A program made the position numbers and the translations under genes. The notes below the pieces were generated by a model. The model was given only the letters and a program-made list of their open reading frames with translations, did no database searches and was not told where the DNA came from. Below, in pieces: positions 33,798-42,225 of a stretch of 64,000 nt of DNA (its first letter is position 1; each line of letters begins with the position of its first letter). This stretch comes from an uncultured Fodinibius sp. (GTDB lineage Bacteria; Bacteroidota; Rhodothermia; Balneolales; Balneolaceae): NCBI GenBank assembly GCA_913056455.1, contig CAJXMJ010000002.1, forward strand, positions 62,001-126,000, given 5' to 3'.

Positions 33798-34892
33798 TTA
33801 CTGCGTATTTACTTTGCGACCTTCGCGTAGCGGCTGGTTAACCGAAGCCACATACGATTCGCCCTGCGATAGTCCGGACAATACTTCTACCCCTCCGGCA
33901 CTTTCGTTGCCAAGGCGAACCCAGCGAAGTACAATTTCAGATTCATCATTCAGCGTATATAACCCGGTCAGCTGTCCGCGCTCAATGATGGCAGACTTGG
34001 GCACGACGATCGAACGATTGCTCTCAGTTACCAATCCTACCTGGGCGAACATGCCCGATTTTATGCCGGGATTCTTTTCCAGCTTGGGCAGCATCACCTC
34101 AACAGCAAACTGCCGACTTCCGCGATTACCGGCCTGATTAATATTTTTCACAACGCCAATACCATCGCTGTAACCGGCGGCCTTGATATCCACCGAAACA
34201 GTGTCATCATAATTGAACAGCGAAATGTTGCTTTCGGGAACCGTTATATTCACTTTCATGATGCTTTCCTGTTCAAGCGCAATAATAGGCTGTCCCGGTG
34301 CGGCCATGTCTCCTTCCGAAGCCATCTTTGATACCACATATCCGTTAAAAGGAGCCGTCAACCTCGTATAGTCAAGCATATCTTCCACTTCCTGAAGCTT
34401 ACTTTCCAAGGTCTTTACTTTGGCTTTGGCCATCTCGTACTGCGTGGATATATCATCCAGCTCCTTTTGAGTAGCACTTTCCTGCTCATGCAAATTCTTA
34501 ATGCGATTGTAATTGGTCTCCACATTATTCAGCGCTGCTTTGGCTTCAATCAGGCTTGATTCAACCTGACTTTTCTGCGCCTGCAGATTATCATCTTTAA
34601 TCTGAATCAACATGTCACCCTTGCTGACATAGTCTCCTTCTTCGAGGTCAAGCTGGGTGATTCGTCCCATTACTTTGGTACTCATGTTGACGGTGCGATC
34701 ACTGCTTACCGTACCCGAAAAGCGGTGAGATACTGTTCCCTGCACATATTCTGCAGTCTGTGTATCTACCGTTATGGGCTGATCTTGCGCGGGCTGTTCA
34801 TTGTCAGAAGAACTGCACGAGACCCCCACCAACATTAACACTACAAGTGCAGATAATAGTCTTCCTGATATGTTCATGATGCTATATTTCAT
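33798..34892 (-). CDS. RND periplasmic adaptor (membrane fusion) lipoprotein
   Basis: A 364-residue adaptor linking the RND pump to the TolC-type channel. The signal peptide ends in VGVSC (lipidated C26). The lipoyl half-motif QLDLEEGDYVSKGDMLIQI is followed by an alpha-helical hairpin (about 105-175, rich in Glu, Lys and Gln), then the second lipoyl part (APFNGYVVSKMASEGDMAAPG), a beta-barrel domain and a membrane-proximal domain. The start at 34892 is supported by the repeated AACAATCAAAC motif ten bases upstream; the ATG at 34877 is an alternative. It lies between the TolC and RND genes, consistent with a complete tripartite system. Confidence 0.93.
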   Translation of the reverse strand: MKYSIMNISGRLLSALVVLMLVGVSCSSSDNEQPAQDQPITVDTQTAEYVQGTVSHRFSGTVSSDRTVNMSTKVMGRITQLDLEEGDYVSKGDMLIQIKDDNLQAQKSQVESSLIEAKAALNNVETNYNRIKNLHEQESATQKELDDISTQYEMAKAKVKTLESKLQEVEDMLDYTRLTAPFNGYVVSKMASEGDMAAPGQPIIALEQESIMKVNITVPESNISLFNYDDTVSVDIKAAGYSDGIGVVKNINQAGNRGSRQFAVEVMLPKLEKNPGIKSGMFAQVGLVTESNRSIVVPKSAIIERGQLTGLYTLNDESEIVLRWVRLGNESAGGVEVLSGLSQGESYVASVNQPLREGRKVNTQ

Positions 34893-34902
34893 TGTTCTAT
34901 TT

Positions 34903-34913
34903 GTTTGATTGTT
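34903..34913 (-). promoter_or_regulatory. Repeated leader motif before the adaptor gene
   Basis: AACAATCAAAC on the minus strand, ending ten bases before the ATG at 34892. One of four copies in this operon. Confidence 0.5.
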
Positions 34914-34930
34914 AAAATCTTATGGGAATA

Positions 34931-36301
34931 TTAGTAAGGCATTTCACGCTCAAGCAGCAACTCGAGTGTTGCTACACTCAAATTATATTGATAGAGCGCA
35001 TTGAGTCGCTGCAGCTTACTTTGGAGCAACTTAGTTTCGGCCTGCAGCAAATCAGTCGTTTTTTCCATGCCCTGCTCATAGCGATTATTTCGGATGCGAA
35101 AATCTTCTTCGGCCTGCTCAACAGATGCCTCAGCAAACTGAAGCTGTTCCTGTGCCTGGTCAAGTGAGCGCTGTGCCTGCTGAATCTCCATCTTGTTCTT
35201 AAAAAGGCTGCTTTCGTAGGCCAGCTCCGCCTTTTTCAACTGGGCTTTGGATTCCATCACCTTGCCCACATTTTGAAAGCCTTTAAACAGATCCCACTTG
35301 AGTGTTGCCCCAATCATATAACTGTCGCCCTGCGTACCGAAGGGCACTTCATCATTAAACTCATAGCTCCCAAACAGATTGATACTGGGGATAAAGTTTA
35401 ACGTTGACGAACGCTGCATCTCCTTCGCAGCTGACATCCGGTACTTCATCGCCTCCAATTTGGCATTTGTTGCATTTTCGGCATCAATCATCTCATCCGA
35501 AATGCCGGGACGCATTTGCAGGCTGTCCGTAGCCTCAATGGCAATATCCTCTTCGATATTCAGCAGATACCGGAAATTATCCTGCACGGTTTTTCGCTGG
35601 TCACGAACTTTTGACTGCCGGCTTTTTAGCTCCAGCACACGCACCTTTGCCGCCAGATAATCGGCCTTATTGATCATGTCCTGCTCGTAATAGTTCTTGG
35701 CCTGACGTTCATTCTCCTGCGCCACCTCCAGTGATTTGGTAATCACCTCGTCCTGCTTCTCCATTAACTGAAGCTGATAATAGGTGTCCTTCACCTGGTA
35801 GCGGACATGCTGAATGGTCCCCTCCATCTGCTTTTTAGCGGCTTCCAGCTGATTTTTTACCGCCCGGCGCTGAAAAATCGCATCCGCATTAAACAGCGGC
35901 TGCTGCGCCTTAAACGTAGTGGTAAAGTTATCATAAGCATCGGGATCGTTTAGCCGCGTTGGATTAAAGTCGGCCTGTGTCACCGCCTCCTGCTTCAATT
36001 TAAACCCGAAAACATTGAGGGGATCATTCGTCGAAACTCCCGTTTCTTCAATCGAGAGCTGCGGCAAAAACGTAGCATTAGTTTGCCGATACTGTGACCG
36101 GACTTTCTCCATATCCGCCTCGGCCATCCGAATCTCAAAACTGGCCTCTTCAGTAATAGCAAGCGCCTCCTGAAGACTCATCTCCCGAACGTCTGTCGCA
36201 TCGGTGGTATTAGATTGAGCCATCACTGACTGAAAAGAAAACACCATTACGCCAGCCAACAGCACTAATATTTTGTTCGCTACCTTGTCTATAATTCGCA
36301 T
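34931..36301 (-). CDS. TolC-family outer-membrane efflux channel
   Basis: A 456-residue outer-membrane channel. The signal peptide covers about 1-28 (ending MAQS). Two long repeated coiled-coil regions follow, each matching the OEP (outer-membrane efflux protein) domain: EALAITEEASFEIRMAEADMEKVRSQYRQT near the start (positions 45-75) and a second copy from about 280. The C-terminal end is YNLSVATLELLLEREMPY. The variant leader motif lies 13 bases before the ATG. Together with the adaptor and RND pump downstream it forms a complete tripartite efflux system; the channel gene comes before the adaptor gene. Confidence 0.9.
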   Translation of the reverse strand: MRIIDKVANKILVLLAGVMVFSFQSVMAQSNTTDATDVREMSLQEALAITEEASFEIRMAEADMEKVRSQYRQTNATFLPQLSIEETGVSTNDPLNVFGFKLKQEAVTQADFNPTRLNDPDAYDNFTTTFKAQQPLFNADAIFQRRAVKNQLEAAKKQMEGTIQHVRYQVKDTYYQLQLMEKQDEVITKSLEVAQENERQAKNYYEQDMINKADYLAAKVRVLELKSRQSKVRDQRKTVQDNFRYLLNIEEDIAIEATDSLQMRPGISDEMIDAENATNAKLEAMKYRMSAAKEMQRSSTLNFIPSINLFGSYEFNDEVPFGTQGDSYMIGATLKWDLFKGFQNVGKVMESKAQLKKAELAYESSLFKNKMEIQQAQRSLDQAQEQLQFAEASVEQAEEDFRIRNNRYEQGMEKTTDLLQAETKLLQSKLQRLNALYQYNLSVATLELLLEREMPY

Positions 36302-36314
36302 TGTATTCCGTATT

Positions 36315-36325
36315 GTTTGATTATG
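36315..36325 (-). promoter_or_regulatory. Variant leader motif before the TolC gene
   Basis: CATAATCAAAC on the minus strand, 9 of 11 identical to the other copies and ending 13 bases before the ATG at 36301. Confidence 0.4.
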
Positions 36326-36342
36326 TTCATCAGAGTGTTTCT

Positions 36343-36729
36343 TTACAGCTGATCGATTACTTTCTGCAATCGTGATCGCACTTCATCAGCAATGGGGTGC
36401 AGCTCGTCGTTCTCAACCGCCTGCATTGAGGCCACCGGATTTACGGCCGAGATCTCCACTTGTCCGTCTTCATGCTCTTCAACAATCACATTGCAGGGCA
36501 GCATTACACCTATTTTGTCTTCTTCTGTAAGAGCCTTGTGCGCAAATTCAGGATTGCACGCACCGAGAATTCGGTACTTTTTAAAATCTACGTCCAGCTT
36601 TTTCTTTAGGGTGTCCTTCACATCAATTTCGGTAAGTACCCCAAAACCCTCTTCTTTGAGCAGGGCTGTCACCGTTTCAATAGCTTTATCAAATGACTGA
36701 TCGGTTGTTGCAGAGTAAAAGTATTCCAT
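36343..36729 (-). CDS. DUF302 protein
   Basis: A 128-residue protein of the DUF302 family, a compact alpha/beta fold of unsettled role that occurs with sulfur-oxidation and RND genes. Family marks are SFDKAIETVTALLKEEGFGVL, EIDVKDTLKKKL, YRILGACNPEFAHKAL with its conserved Cys, and the GVMLPCNVIVEE strand with a second Cys. The start at 36729 (MEYFYSATTD) is preferred over 36759 because the repeated AACAATCAAAC motif lies ten bases before it, as in three other genes of the operon; the ten extra residues of the longer form are the translation of that motif. It is the first gene of the efflux operon. No signal peptide, so cytoplasmic. Confidence 0.9.
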   Translation of the reverse strand: MEYFYSATTDQSFDKAIETVTALLKEEGFGVLTEIDVKDTLKKKLDVDFKKYRILGACNPEFAHKALTEEDKIGVMLPCNVIVEEHEDGQVEISAVNPVASMQAVENDELHPIADEVRSRLQKVIDQL

Positions 36730-36739
36730 AACACTGTTG

Positions 36740-36750
36740 GTTTGATTGTT
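36740..36750 (-). promoter_or_regulatory. Repeated leader motif before the DUF302 gene
   Basis: AACAATCAAAC on the minus strand, ending ten bases before the preferred ATG at 36729. Confidence 0.5.
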
Positions 36751-36786
36751 TTTTGTCATGCATGAATATAGGGACAGAAACTATAG

Positions 36787-36800
36787 TTGTCAATACAAGT
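36787..36800. promoter_or_regulatory. Candidate GntR operator near the efflux promoter
   Basis: TTGTCAATACAAGT, with dyad TTGT-N4-ACAA, lies just upstream of the minus-strand efflux operon. A near-identical copy in inverted orientation lies at 36904-36917. The rest of 36760-36958 is AT-rich promoter-like sequence. Confidence 0.45.
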
Positions 36801-36903
36801 AAATACATATATTCAATAGTCTTGATATATATTCTTTATAAAGGATAATTAAAGGCTATAACAGTAATATAGGAAGGGAAACATGCACAATACAAATAAA
36901 TAA

Positions 36904-36917
36904 ACTTGTATTAACAG
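36904..36917. promoter_or_regulatory. Candidate GntR operator near the regulator gene
   Basis: ACTTGTATTAACAG is the reverse complement of CTGTTAATACAAGT, matching the copy at 36787-36800 at 12 of 14 positions. It lies about 40 bases before the GntR gene, suggesting autoregulation. Confidence 0.45.
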
Positions 36918-36958
36918 GTATTTGATTTAAGTATTTTTTTATTTAGCTTATAGCAAAT

Positions 36959-37780
36959 ATGACTAATAACGAAGCAACTATGGATTTAAAGGAAGGCATA
37001 CCACTGCACAAGCAGATCAGCGACTGGTTAAAGCAGGAAATTGAAAGCGGAGCTTTAACATCTGATGAAAAACTGCCCTCTGAGAATGAGTTAAGCCAAA
37101 AATTTGATGTGAGTCGCGTAACCGTTCGGAGGGCCCTACAAACCCTTGAAAATGAACAACTGATTTATCGCTGCCAGGGACTGGGTTCGTTTGTTACTGA
37201 TCAGCGTACGCACCAATCATTTTCTATCCTTAATGATTTTACCGAAGAGCTGGAAGGCTCGGGCATGGAAGCAAGCTCCAAGCTGATATCATTTGAACAA
37301 GTCGATATCAGTGAGCAAAAGGACCTGCTCTCGTATTTGGATATTGAAAACAAAAAAATAGCTGTTCAGTTAGAACGTGTTCGACTGGGGGATGGTGAAC
37401 CTATTGCTTATGACATCACCTGGATGCCTATTTTTTATGGTCAGCTGATTGAGGGATATAACCTTGAGGAAACAACTATCTTTAAAATCTTGGAAGATGA
37501 ATTCGATATTCCTATCGAAAAGGGATGTTATCGCATTGAAGCATCAATGGCCGACGGCAAGTTAGCAAAACACCTGAATGTAGATCCGCAAACACCACTG
37601 CTATTAATGAATCGCATTTCGTACACCATTGGGGAAAAACCAGTGTATTACCAAAAACGATATTACCGAAACGATAAAATGGTGTTTGAGCTGATGGCTG
37701 AACGGAGAGCTTCGAATACTAATGCTGATGACGAACTACCTTTTAAAGAAATGATTCCTGTTTTTAAAGAACAATCCTAA
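36959..37780 (+). CDS. GntR-family regulator, HutC subgroup (UTRA effector domain)
   Basis: A 273-residue transcription factor. The winged helix-turn-helix covers residues 10-80, with LPSENELSQKFDVSRVTVRR as recognition region and the wing GLGSFV. The UTRA ligand-binding domain (about 95-245) contains the typical LERVRLGDGEPIAYDITW and LLLMNRISY. It is divergent from the efflux operon with a 200-base gap that holds two copies of a candidate operator, so it probably controls both directions. UTRA domains usually bind small metabolites, and the ligand here is unknown. An internal ATG at 36980 could be the start. A DUF2892 gene follows 38 bases later. Confidence 0.9.
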   Translation: MTNNEATMDLKEGIPLHKQISDWLKQEIESGALTSDEKLPSENELSQKFDVSRVTVRRALQTLENEQLIYRCQGLGSFVTDQRTHQSFSILNDFTEELEGSGMEASSKLISFEQVDISEQKDLLSYLDIENKKIAVQLERVRLGDGEPIAYDITWMPIFYGQLIEGYNLEETTIFKILEDEFDIPIEKGCYRIEASMADGKLAKHLNVDPQTPLLLMNRISYTIGEKPVYYQKRYYRNDKMVFELMAERRASNTNADDELPFKEMIPVFKEQS

Positions 37781-37818
37781 CTGCTGTACTCATCCTAATT
37801 AATTAAAGACTTATTATT

Positions 37819-38022
37819 ATGAAAAAGAACATGGGAACGATTGATCGCACAATACGAACGCTGCTTGCTATATTAGTAGGGGTTCTTTATTTCATGGACG
37901 TTATAACAGGAACAACTGCCATAATTCTTGGTGTATTTGCAATAATCTTTTTAGGTACCAGCCTGATAAGTACCTGTCCACTATATATGCCCTTTGGCTT
38001 GTCAACACGAAGGAAGAAGTAA
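37819..38022 (+). CDS. Second DUF2892 (YgaP-like transmembrane) protein
   Basis: A 67-residue two-helix membrane protein. MKKNMGTIDRTIRTLLAILVG is the standard DUF2892 opening, the second helix is IILGVFAIIFLGTSLI, and the conserved Cys lies in STCPLYMPFG. It is the downstream partner of the GntR regulator gene and a paralogue of the DUF2892 gene at 29866-30123, on the other arm of the same divergent locus. Having two copies in one locus supports a link to the sulfur/efflux function. A strong terminator follows. Confidence 0.88.
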   Translation: MKKNMGTIDRTIRTLLAILVGVLYFMDVITGTTAIILGVFAIIFLGTSLISTCPLYMPFGLSTRRKK

Positions 38023-38051
38023 TTTCTGATTTCCATAACAGCATAAGTTAC

Positions 38052-38080
38052 AAGGCGACCTGCAATGGTCGCCTTTTTTA
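38052..38080 (+). terminator. Terminator after the GntR-DUF2892 unit
   Basis: AAGGCGACC (38052-38060), TGCAAT, GGTCGCCTT (38067-38075) and a T-run. Confidence 0.95.
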
Positions 38081-38194
38081 TTTCTCCTCCCTATCATCCT
38101 GAGTTATAAATCGGCCCGTAATAAGTTGCCCTACAATCTTACCAAAAAATCTCTTACACTGTTTATTTGCAGAGTGTCAAAAACTATTTGAACT

Positions 38195-41100
38195 ATGACA
38201 AGTAATGACCAACATATAACGCTTTCCCCTGTTAATATTACGGTTATTTACCTTGTTGTGGCCGGAATATGGATCGCCTTTACTGACACTCTGCTTGAGT
38301 CACTGGTTACTGACGCTCGAGCTCTTTCCATTTTGCAAACCTTCAAGGGCTGGTTCTACGTACTACTTACAGGGGCCGGCTTATATTGGCTGATTAAAAA
38401 ACACGAGCAACAGCTTCAAAAAAAGGAAGTTCGACTCGAAAATTTGCTGGGCGAAGTCCAATCCGAAAAAGAGCTCAAAGATGTTTTATTTGAACGGATT
38501 CCCATCCTCATAACCATTTATGACCCTGACTTGGAAGAGTTCGAAGTCAACAGAGAGTTTGAAAAAGTAACCGGCTGGACCAATAAACAAATTGAAGAGG
38601 AGGATATTGATCTTCTAGAAGCAGTTTATCCTGATATGGAAACCAGGAAGGAAGCGGTAGCATTTATGAATAATCCGGGGGTCGGCTGGAAAGAATTTGA
38701 TCTAACTAAAAGAAACGGGGAAATAATTCCAACTAGCTGGACCGATATTCGCCTTACCGATAACACTTCCGTGGGCATCGGTATTGACATGACTGATATT
38801 AAGGCTTCGCAGACAAAAATAAGAGAGTCAAGAGAGTTGTTAAAAAAAGTTTTCGAGAGCCTAGAATCAAGTCTGATCATTCTTGATTTCGAGAGCCGCA
38901 CCATTATAGACTGTAATAAAAGGACCGAAGACCTATTTGGTTACAGTAAAGAAGAACTTGAGGGTAGCTCAACCCGCATGCTTCATATTAACGATGAAAG
39001 ATTCAAAGAGTTTGATGAGATAGGGAAAGACGCTCTTACAGAAAAAGGAGTATTCCAGACCGAATATAAAATGCAGAAGAAAGACGGGACCATCTTTCAC
39101 TCTGACCATACCGTATCGCTGGTTTATGATGAAGAAGGGGAAATTGATAAGGTGGTAAGTGTCATACGTGATATCACGGATCAAAAAGAATACGAGCAGA
39201 AGTTGCAAAAACGGCAAGAACGACTGCAACGGTCACAGAAAATTGGCCAAATCGGGGACTGGGAATATAATACCGAAACCGGAGAAATTACGTGGTCTGA
39301 CACCATGTATGAAATTTATGAACGTGACCCGGAATTAGGTCCTCCCTCCTATGAAGATATTATAACATACTATCACGAATCGTCCTCAGACAATTACCAG
39401 CAAGTGGTTCGACAGGCCATTGAGAACAAAAAACCATACGATATTGACATAGAACTAATAACAGCAAAAGGAAATAAAAAATATACCCGAGCAATTGGAA
39501 TACCAATTACGAATGATAACCAGGAGGTCACAAAATTATTAGGTATTGCACAAGATATTACTGAGCGTAAAAAGTCAGAAAGAGAGCTTAAAAAACGGAA
39601 AGATTTCATTGAAACCACATTGACCAATTTACCTATTGGGGTTGCAGTAAATACCATTGATGATGGTCAGGTAACCCTAATGAATGAACAGTTTACTAAT
39701 ATTTATGGTTGGCCCCGGGAAATTCTACATGATGTAGACAGTTTCTTTAATCATGTATATCCTGATGAGGAGTATCGAAAGAAGATCAGGGAACAGGTAA
39801 TGAAGGATATAGAGAGTGGAAATCCGGAAAAAATGCAATGGGAGCGCATCTCTATAACTACACAAGATGGCGAAGAACGGATTGTAAACAATCAAGCTAT
39901 TCCATTGTTTAGCCAAAACCTGATGATTTCCATTGTAACTGATGTAACAGAACAGCATAAGCTGGAACAAGAATTAAAGAAAGAAAAACAGCGATTTGAG
40001 CTTGTGGCCGAGACCACAAGCGATGTTATCTGGGATCTGGATTTTGAAAATGAGGAACTATGGTGGAGCCAAGGTTTTGAAGAAACCTTCGGCTATGAGC
40101 GGAAGGGGCTACGCGAAAACTATAAGGCATGGGAACAATACATCCATCCGGAGGATCGAGAAAAAATTACTAGAAGCTCCAATCAAGCGCTGGAATCTGA
40201 TGCAGAGCAATTGACCCTACAATATAGGCTGATAAAAGCGGACGAATCTATTGCTCATATCGTTGATCGTGCTATCATCATCAGAGATAATGAGGGCAAA
40301 CCGGTCCGCATGATAGGAACGATGGATGATATTACTGAACGCGTGGAAGCAGAACAGCAACTCCGTGAATCAGAAGAAAAATATCGCTATTTATTTGAAA
40401 ATAATCCCCAGCCCATGTGGATATATGATCCCAATACGCTGGAATTTGTTGAAGTCAATCAAGCATCCGTCAATCACTATGGCTATTCCGAAGAAGAATT
40501 TATGGATATGACACTGCTTGATATCCGCCCGAAGGAAGACGCTGAAGCATTAAAAGAAAATGTAAAGCAAAATAAAGGAACCACCTCATATTCTGAAGAA
40601 TGGGTACATCTTACAAAAGATGGGTCTCAGATAGATGTAGAACTATCAGCAGCTGACGTTCATTACCAAAAGAACAAAACCTATCGGCTGGTTTTAATCA
40701 ATGATGTAACCGAACAAAAACGACTGCAAGAAAAAATTATACAGTCGGTTATTGAGGGTGAGGACCGGGAGCGTAAACGTATTGCACACGAGCTGCACGA
40801 CGGACTCGGTCAATACCTGGTAGCAGCCAGCATGAATCTGCAATCAGCCAAAACAGATATTGAAAAATTAAGCGAAAAACGACAGAACCAGTTTGAAACA
40901 GGAATGTCGCTTCTTAAAAATGCCCTCTCTGAAACCCGAAGCATTGCACACAACCTGATGCCCAAAGCGATTTCGGACTATGGACTTATTGCCGCCCTCA
41001 AAAATCTTATCAATGATTTTGACAAAAGCACTGATATTGATTTTCAGTTTACTCACAATTACAATCAACTAAAGCTTAACAATCAGGCTGAAATTAATAT

Positions 41101-41401
41101 TTACCGCATATTCCAGGAAATAATTACCAATGCCGTTCGCCACTCAGAATGCACAAAAATAGATATTGGATTGCAACTGAAAGAGGATTCACTTACAATG
41201 AAAGTGAAAGACGATGGCATTGGCGCGCAACTGGATACAAACGATGAACAAACCGGCTTGGGCTTGAGAAGTATAAAAACAAGAGTAAGCAGTCTTAATG
41301 GATCCCTTGATATTACTTCAGAGCCTGGCACAGGGATGGAAATCATGATTACCATCCCCGAAGTAAATAAACTAAAATCCAACAGTTCGGATCATGGCTA
41401 A
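38195..41401 (+). CDS. Multi-PAS membrane sensor histidine kinase (HisKA_3 type)
   Basis: A 1068-residue kinase. Two N-terminal membrane helices (about 9-30 and 50-68) are followed by a short coiled coil and six PAS domains (about 95-205, 215-330, 345-455, 465-585, 590-715 and 720-840). Then comes the NarX/DegS-type dimerisation domain with the phospho-acceptor in RIAHELHDGLGQ (H868), and an HATPase domain (about 950-1060) with an intact N box (YRIFQEIITNAVRHSE), DDGIGA and TGLGLRSI. All catalytic motifs are present. The gene overlaps the downstream NarL-type regulator by eight bases, so the two form a coupled two-component pair. The many PAS domains suggest redox, oxygen or ligand sensing, but the signal is unknown. 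Confidence 0.95.
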   Translation: MTSNDQHITLSPVNITVIYLVVAGIWIAFTDTLLESLVTDARALSILQTFKGWFYVLLTGAGLYWLIKKHEQQLQKKEVRLENLLGEVQSEKELKDVLFERIPILITIYDPDLEEFEVNREFEKVTGWTNKQIEEEDIDLLEAVYPDMETRKEAVAFMNNPGVGWKEFDLTKRNGEIIPTSWTDIRLTDNTSVGIGIDMTDIKASQTKIRESRELLKKVFESLESSLIILDFESRTIIDCNKRTEDLFGYSKEELEGSSTRMLHINDERFKEFDEIGKDALTEKGVFQTEYKMQKKDGTIFHSDHTVSLVYDEEGEIDKVVSVIRDITDQKEYEQKLQKRQERLQRSQKIGQIGDWEYNTETGEITWSDTMYEIYERDPELGPPSYEDIITYYHESSSDNYQQVVRQAIENKKPYDIDIELITAKGNKKYTRAIGIPITNDNQEVTKLLGIAQDITERKKSERELKKRKDFIETTLTNLPIGVAVNTIDDGQVTLMNEQFTNIYGWPREILHDVDSFFNHVYPDEEYRKKIREQVMKDIESGNPEKMQWERISITTQDGEERIVNNQAIPLFSQNLMISIVTDVTEQHKLEQELKKEKQRFELVAETTSDVIWDLDFENEELWWSQGFEETFGYERKGLRENYKAWEQYIHPEDREKITRSSNQALESDAEQLTLQYRLIKADESIAHIVDRAIIIRDNEGKPVRMIGTMDDITERVEAEQQLRESEEKYRYLFENNPQPMWIYDPNTLEFVEVNQASVNHYGYSEEEFMDMTLLDIRPKEDAEALKENVKQNKGTTSYSEEWVHLTKDGSQIDVELSAADVHYQKNKTYRLVLINDVTEQKRLQEKIIQSVIEGEDRERKRIAHELHDGLGQYLVAASMNLQSAKTDIEKLSEKRQNQFETGMSLLKNALSETRSIAHNLMPKAISDYGLIAALKNLINDFDKSTDIDFQFTHNYNQLKLNNQAEINIYRIFQEIITNAVRHSECTKIDIGLQLKEDSLTMKVKDDGIGAQLDTNDEQTGLGLRSIKTRVSSLNGSLDITSEPGTGMEIMITIPEVNKLKSNSSDHG

Positions 41402-42047
41402 TATCAAGATATTATTAGCGGATGACCACGATATTGTCCGTGACGGAATAAAAATGTTGCTGGAAGATGAGGTAGGCTTTGAAATAACAGCAGAAGCAGA
41501 AAACGGGAAAGAGGCCATTAAGGCGTGTAAAGAACATGATATCGACTTGATTGTCATGGATATAAGCATGCCTGAGATGAACGGTATTGAAGCCACAGAA
41601 AAAATTAAAGAGGAGTTTCCTGCAATAAAGGTCTTGGCCCTTACTATGATGGATGAAGATCAACACATTCGCCAGATGATTGAGGCCGGAGCCTCGGGCT
41701 ATATCCTGAAAAGTTCCGACAAAATTGAGCTGGTCGATGCTATTACCACTATTTTAGAAGGCCAACATTATTTCAGTGATGATGCCACCCAAAGCGTTAT
41801 GATGGATCTTGTTAAGGGCACAACAAAAAAAGAAAACTCTGACCCCGGGAATATAACCGACCGGGAAAAAGAAGTCCTTGAACTAATTGTAAAACAGTAT
41901 ACCAATCAAGAGATTGCCGAGGAATTGTATATAAGCACCCGTACGGTAGATGCCCACCGCCGAAACCTTTTGCAAAAGACAGGGGCCAAAAATACAGCCG
42001 GACTCGTGACTTACGCCATCAAGCATGACCTGGCAGATATCGAATAA
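41394..42047 (+). CDS. NarL/FixJ-family response regulator
   Basis: A 217-residue regulator. The receiver (1-120) has all phosphorylation residues: D10-D11, phospho-acceptor D56 (IVMDISMP), a Thr in LALTMM and the Lys in YILKSS. The LuxR-type DNA-binding domain (about 150-212) has the standard motif DREKEVLELIVKQYTNQEIAEELYISTRTVDAHRRNLLQKTG in 153-194. It overlaps the kinase gene by eight bases and should be its direct output. The repeated ATAGGCTTTT elements downstream are plausible targets, but this is not shown. Confidence 0.95.
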   Translation: MANIKILLADDHDIVRDGIKMLLEDEVGFEITAEAENGKEAIKACKEHDIDLIVMDISMPEMNGIEATEKIKEEFPAIKVLALTMMDEDQHIRQMIEAGASGYILKSSDKIELVDAITTILEGQHYFSDDATQSVMMDLVKGTTKKENSDPGNITDREKEVLELIVKQYTNQEIAEELYISTRTVDAHRRNLLQKTGAKNTAGLVTYAIKHDLADIE

Positions 42048-42124
42048 ATATCTGCTCTTCCAAACACCGCTCCCGCACGAACCATTTATTCCATTCCTAC
42101 TCTAATGAATTTTCTTTTCGCAGG

Positions 42125-42180
42125 TATAGGCTTTTTCACCTATCTCTAAAATAGGCTTTTTAGGTTATATCCAGCCTATG
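42125..42180. repeat. ATAGGCTTTT element cluster before the pseudo-receiver gene
   Basis: TATAGGCTTTTTCACCTAT (42125-42143) contains ATAGG-N8-CCTAT dyads. ATAGGCTTTT recurs at 42151-42160, and AGCCTAT (42173-42179) pairs with ATAGGCT. The second copy starts 75 bases before the ATG at 42226. A sequence resembling a Bacteroidota -7 element, TAGGTTTG, lies at 42191-42198. Confidence 0.5.
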
Positions 42181-42225
42181 TCAAAAATAGTAGGTTTGTG
42201 TATATCATCTCAATAATTCAAGGGC

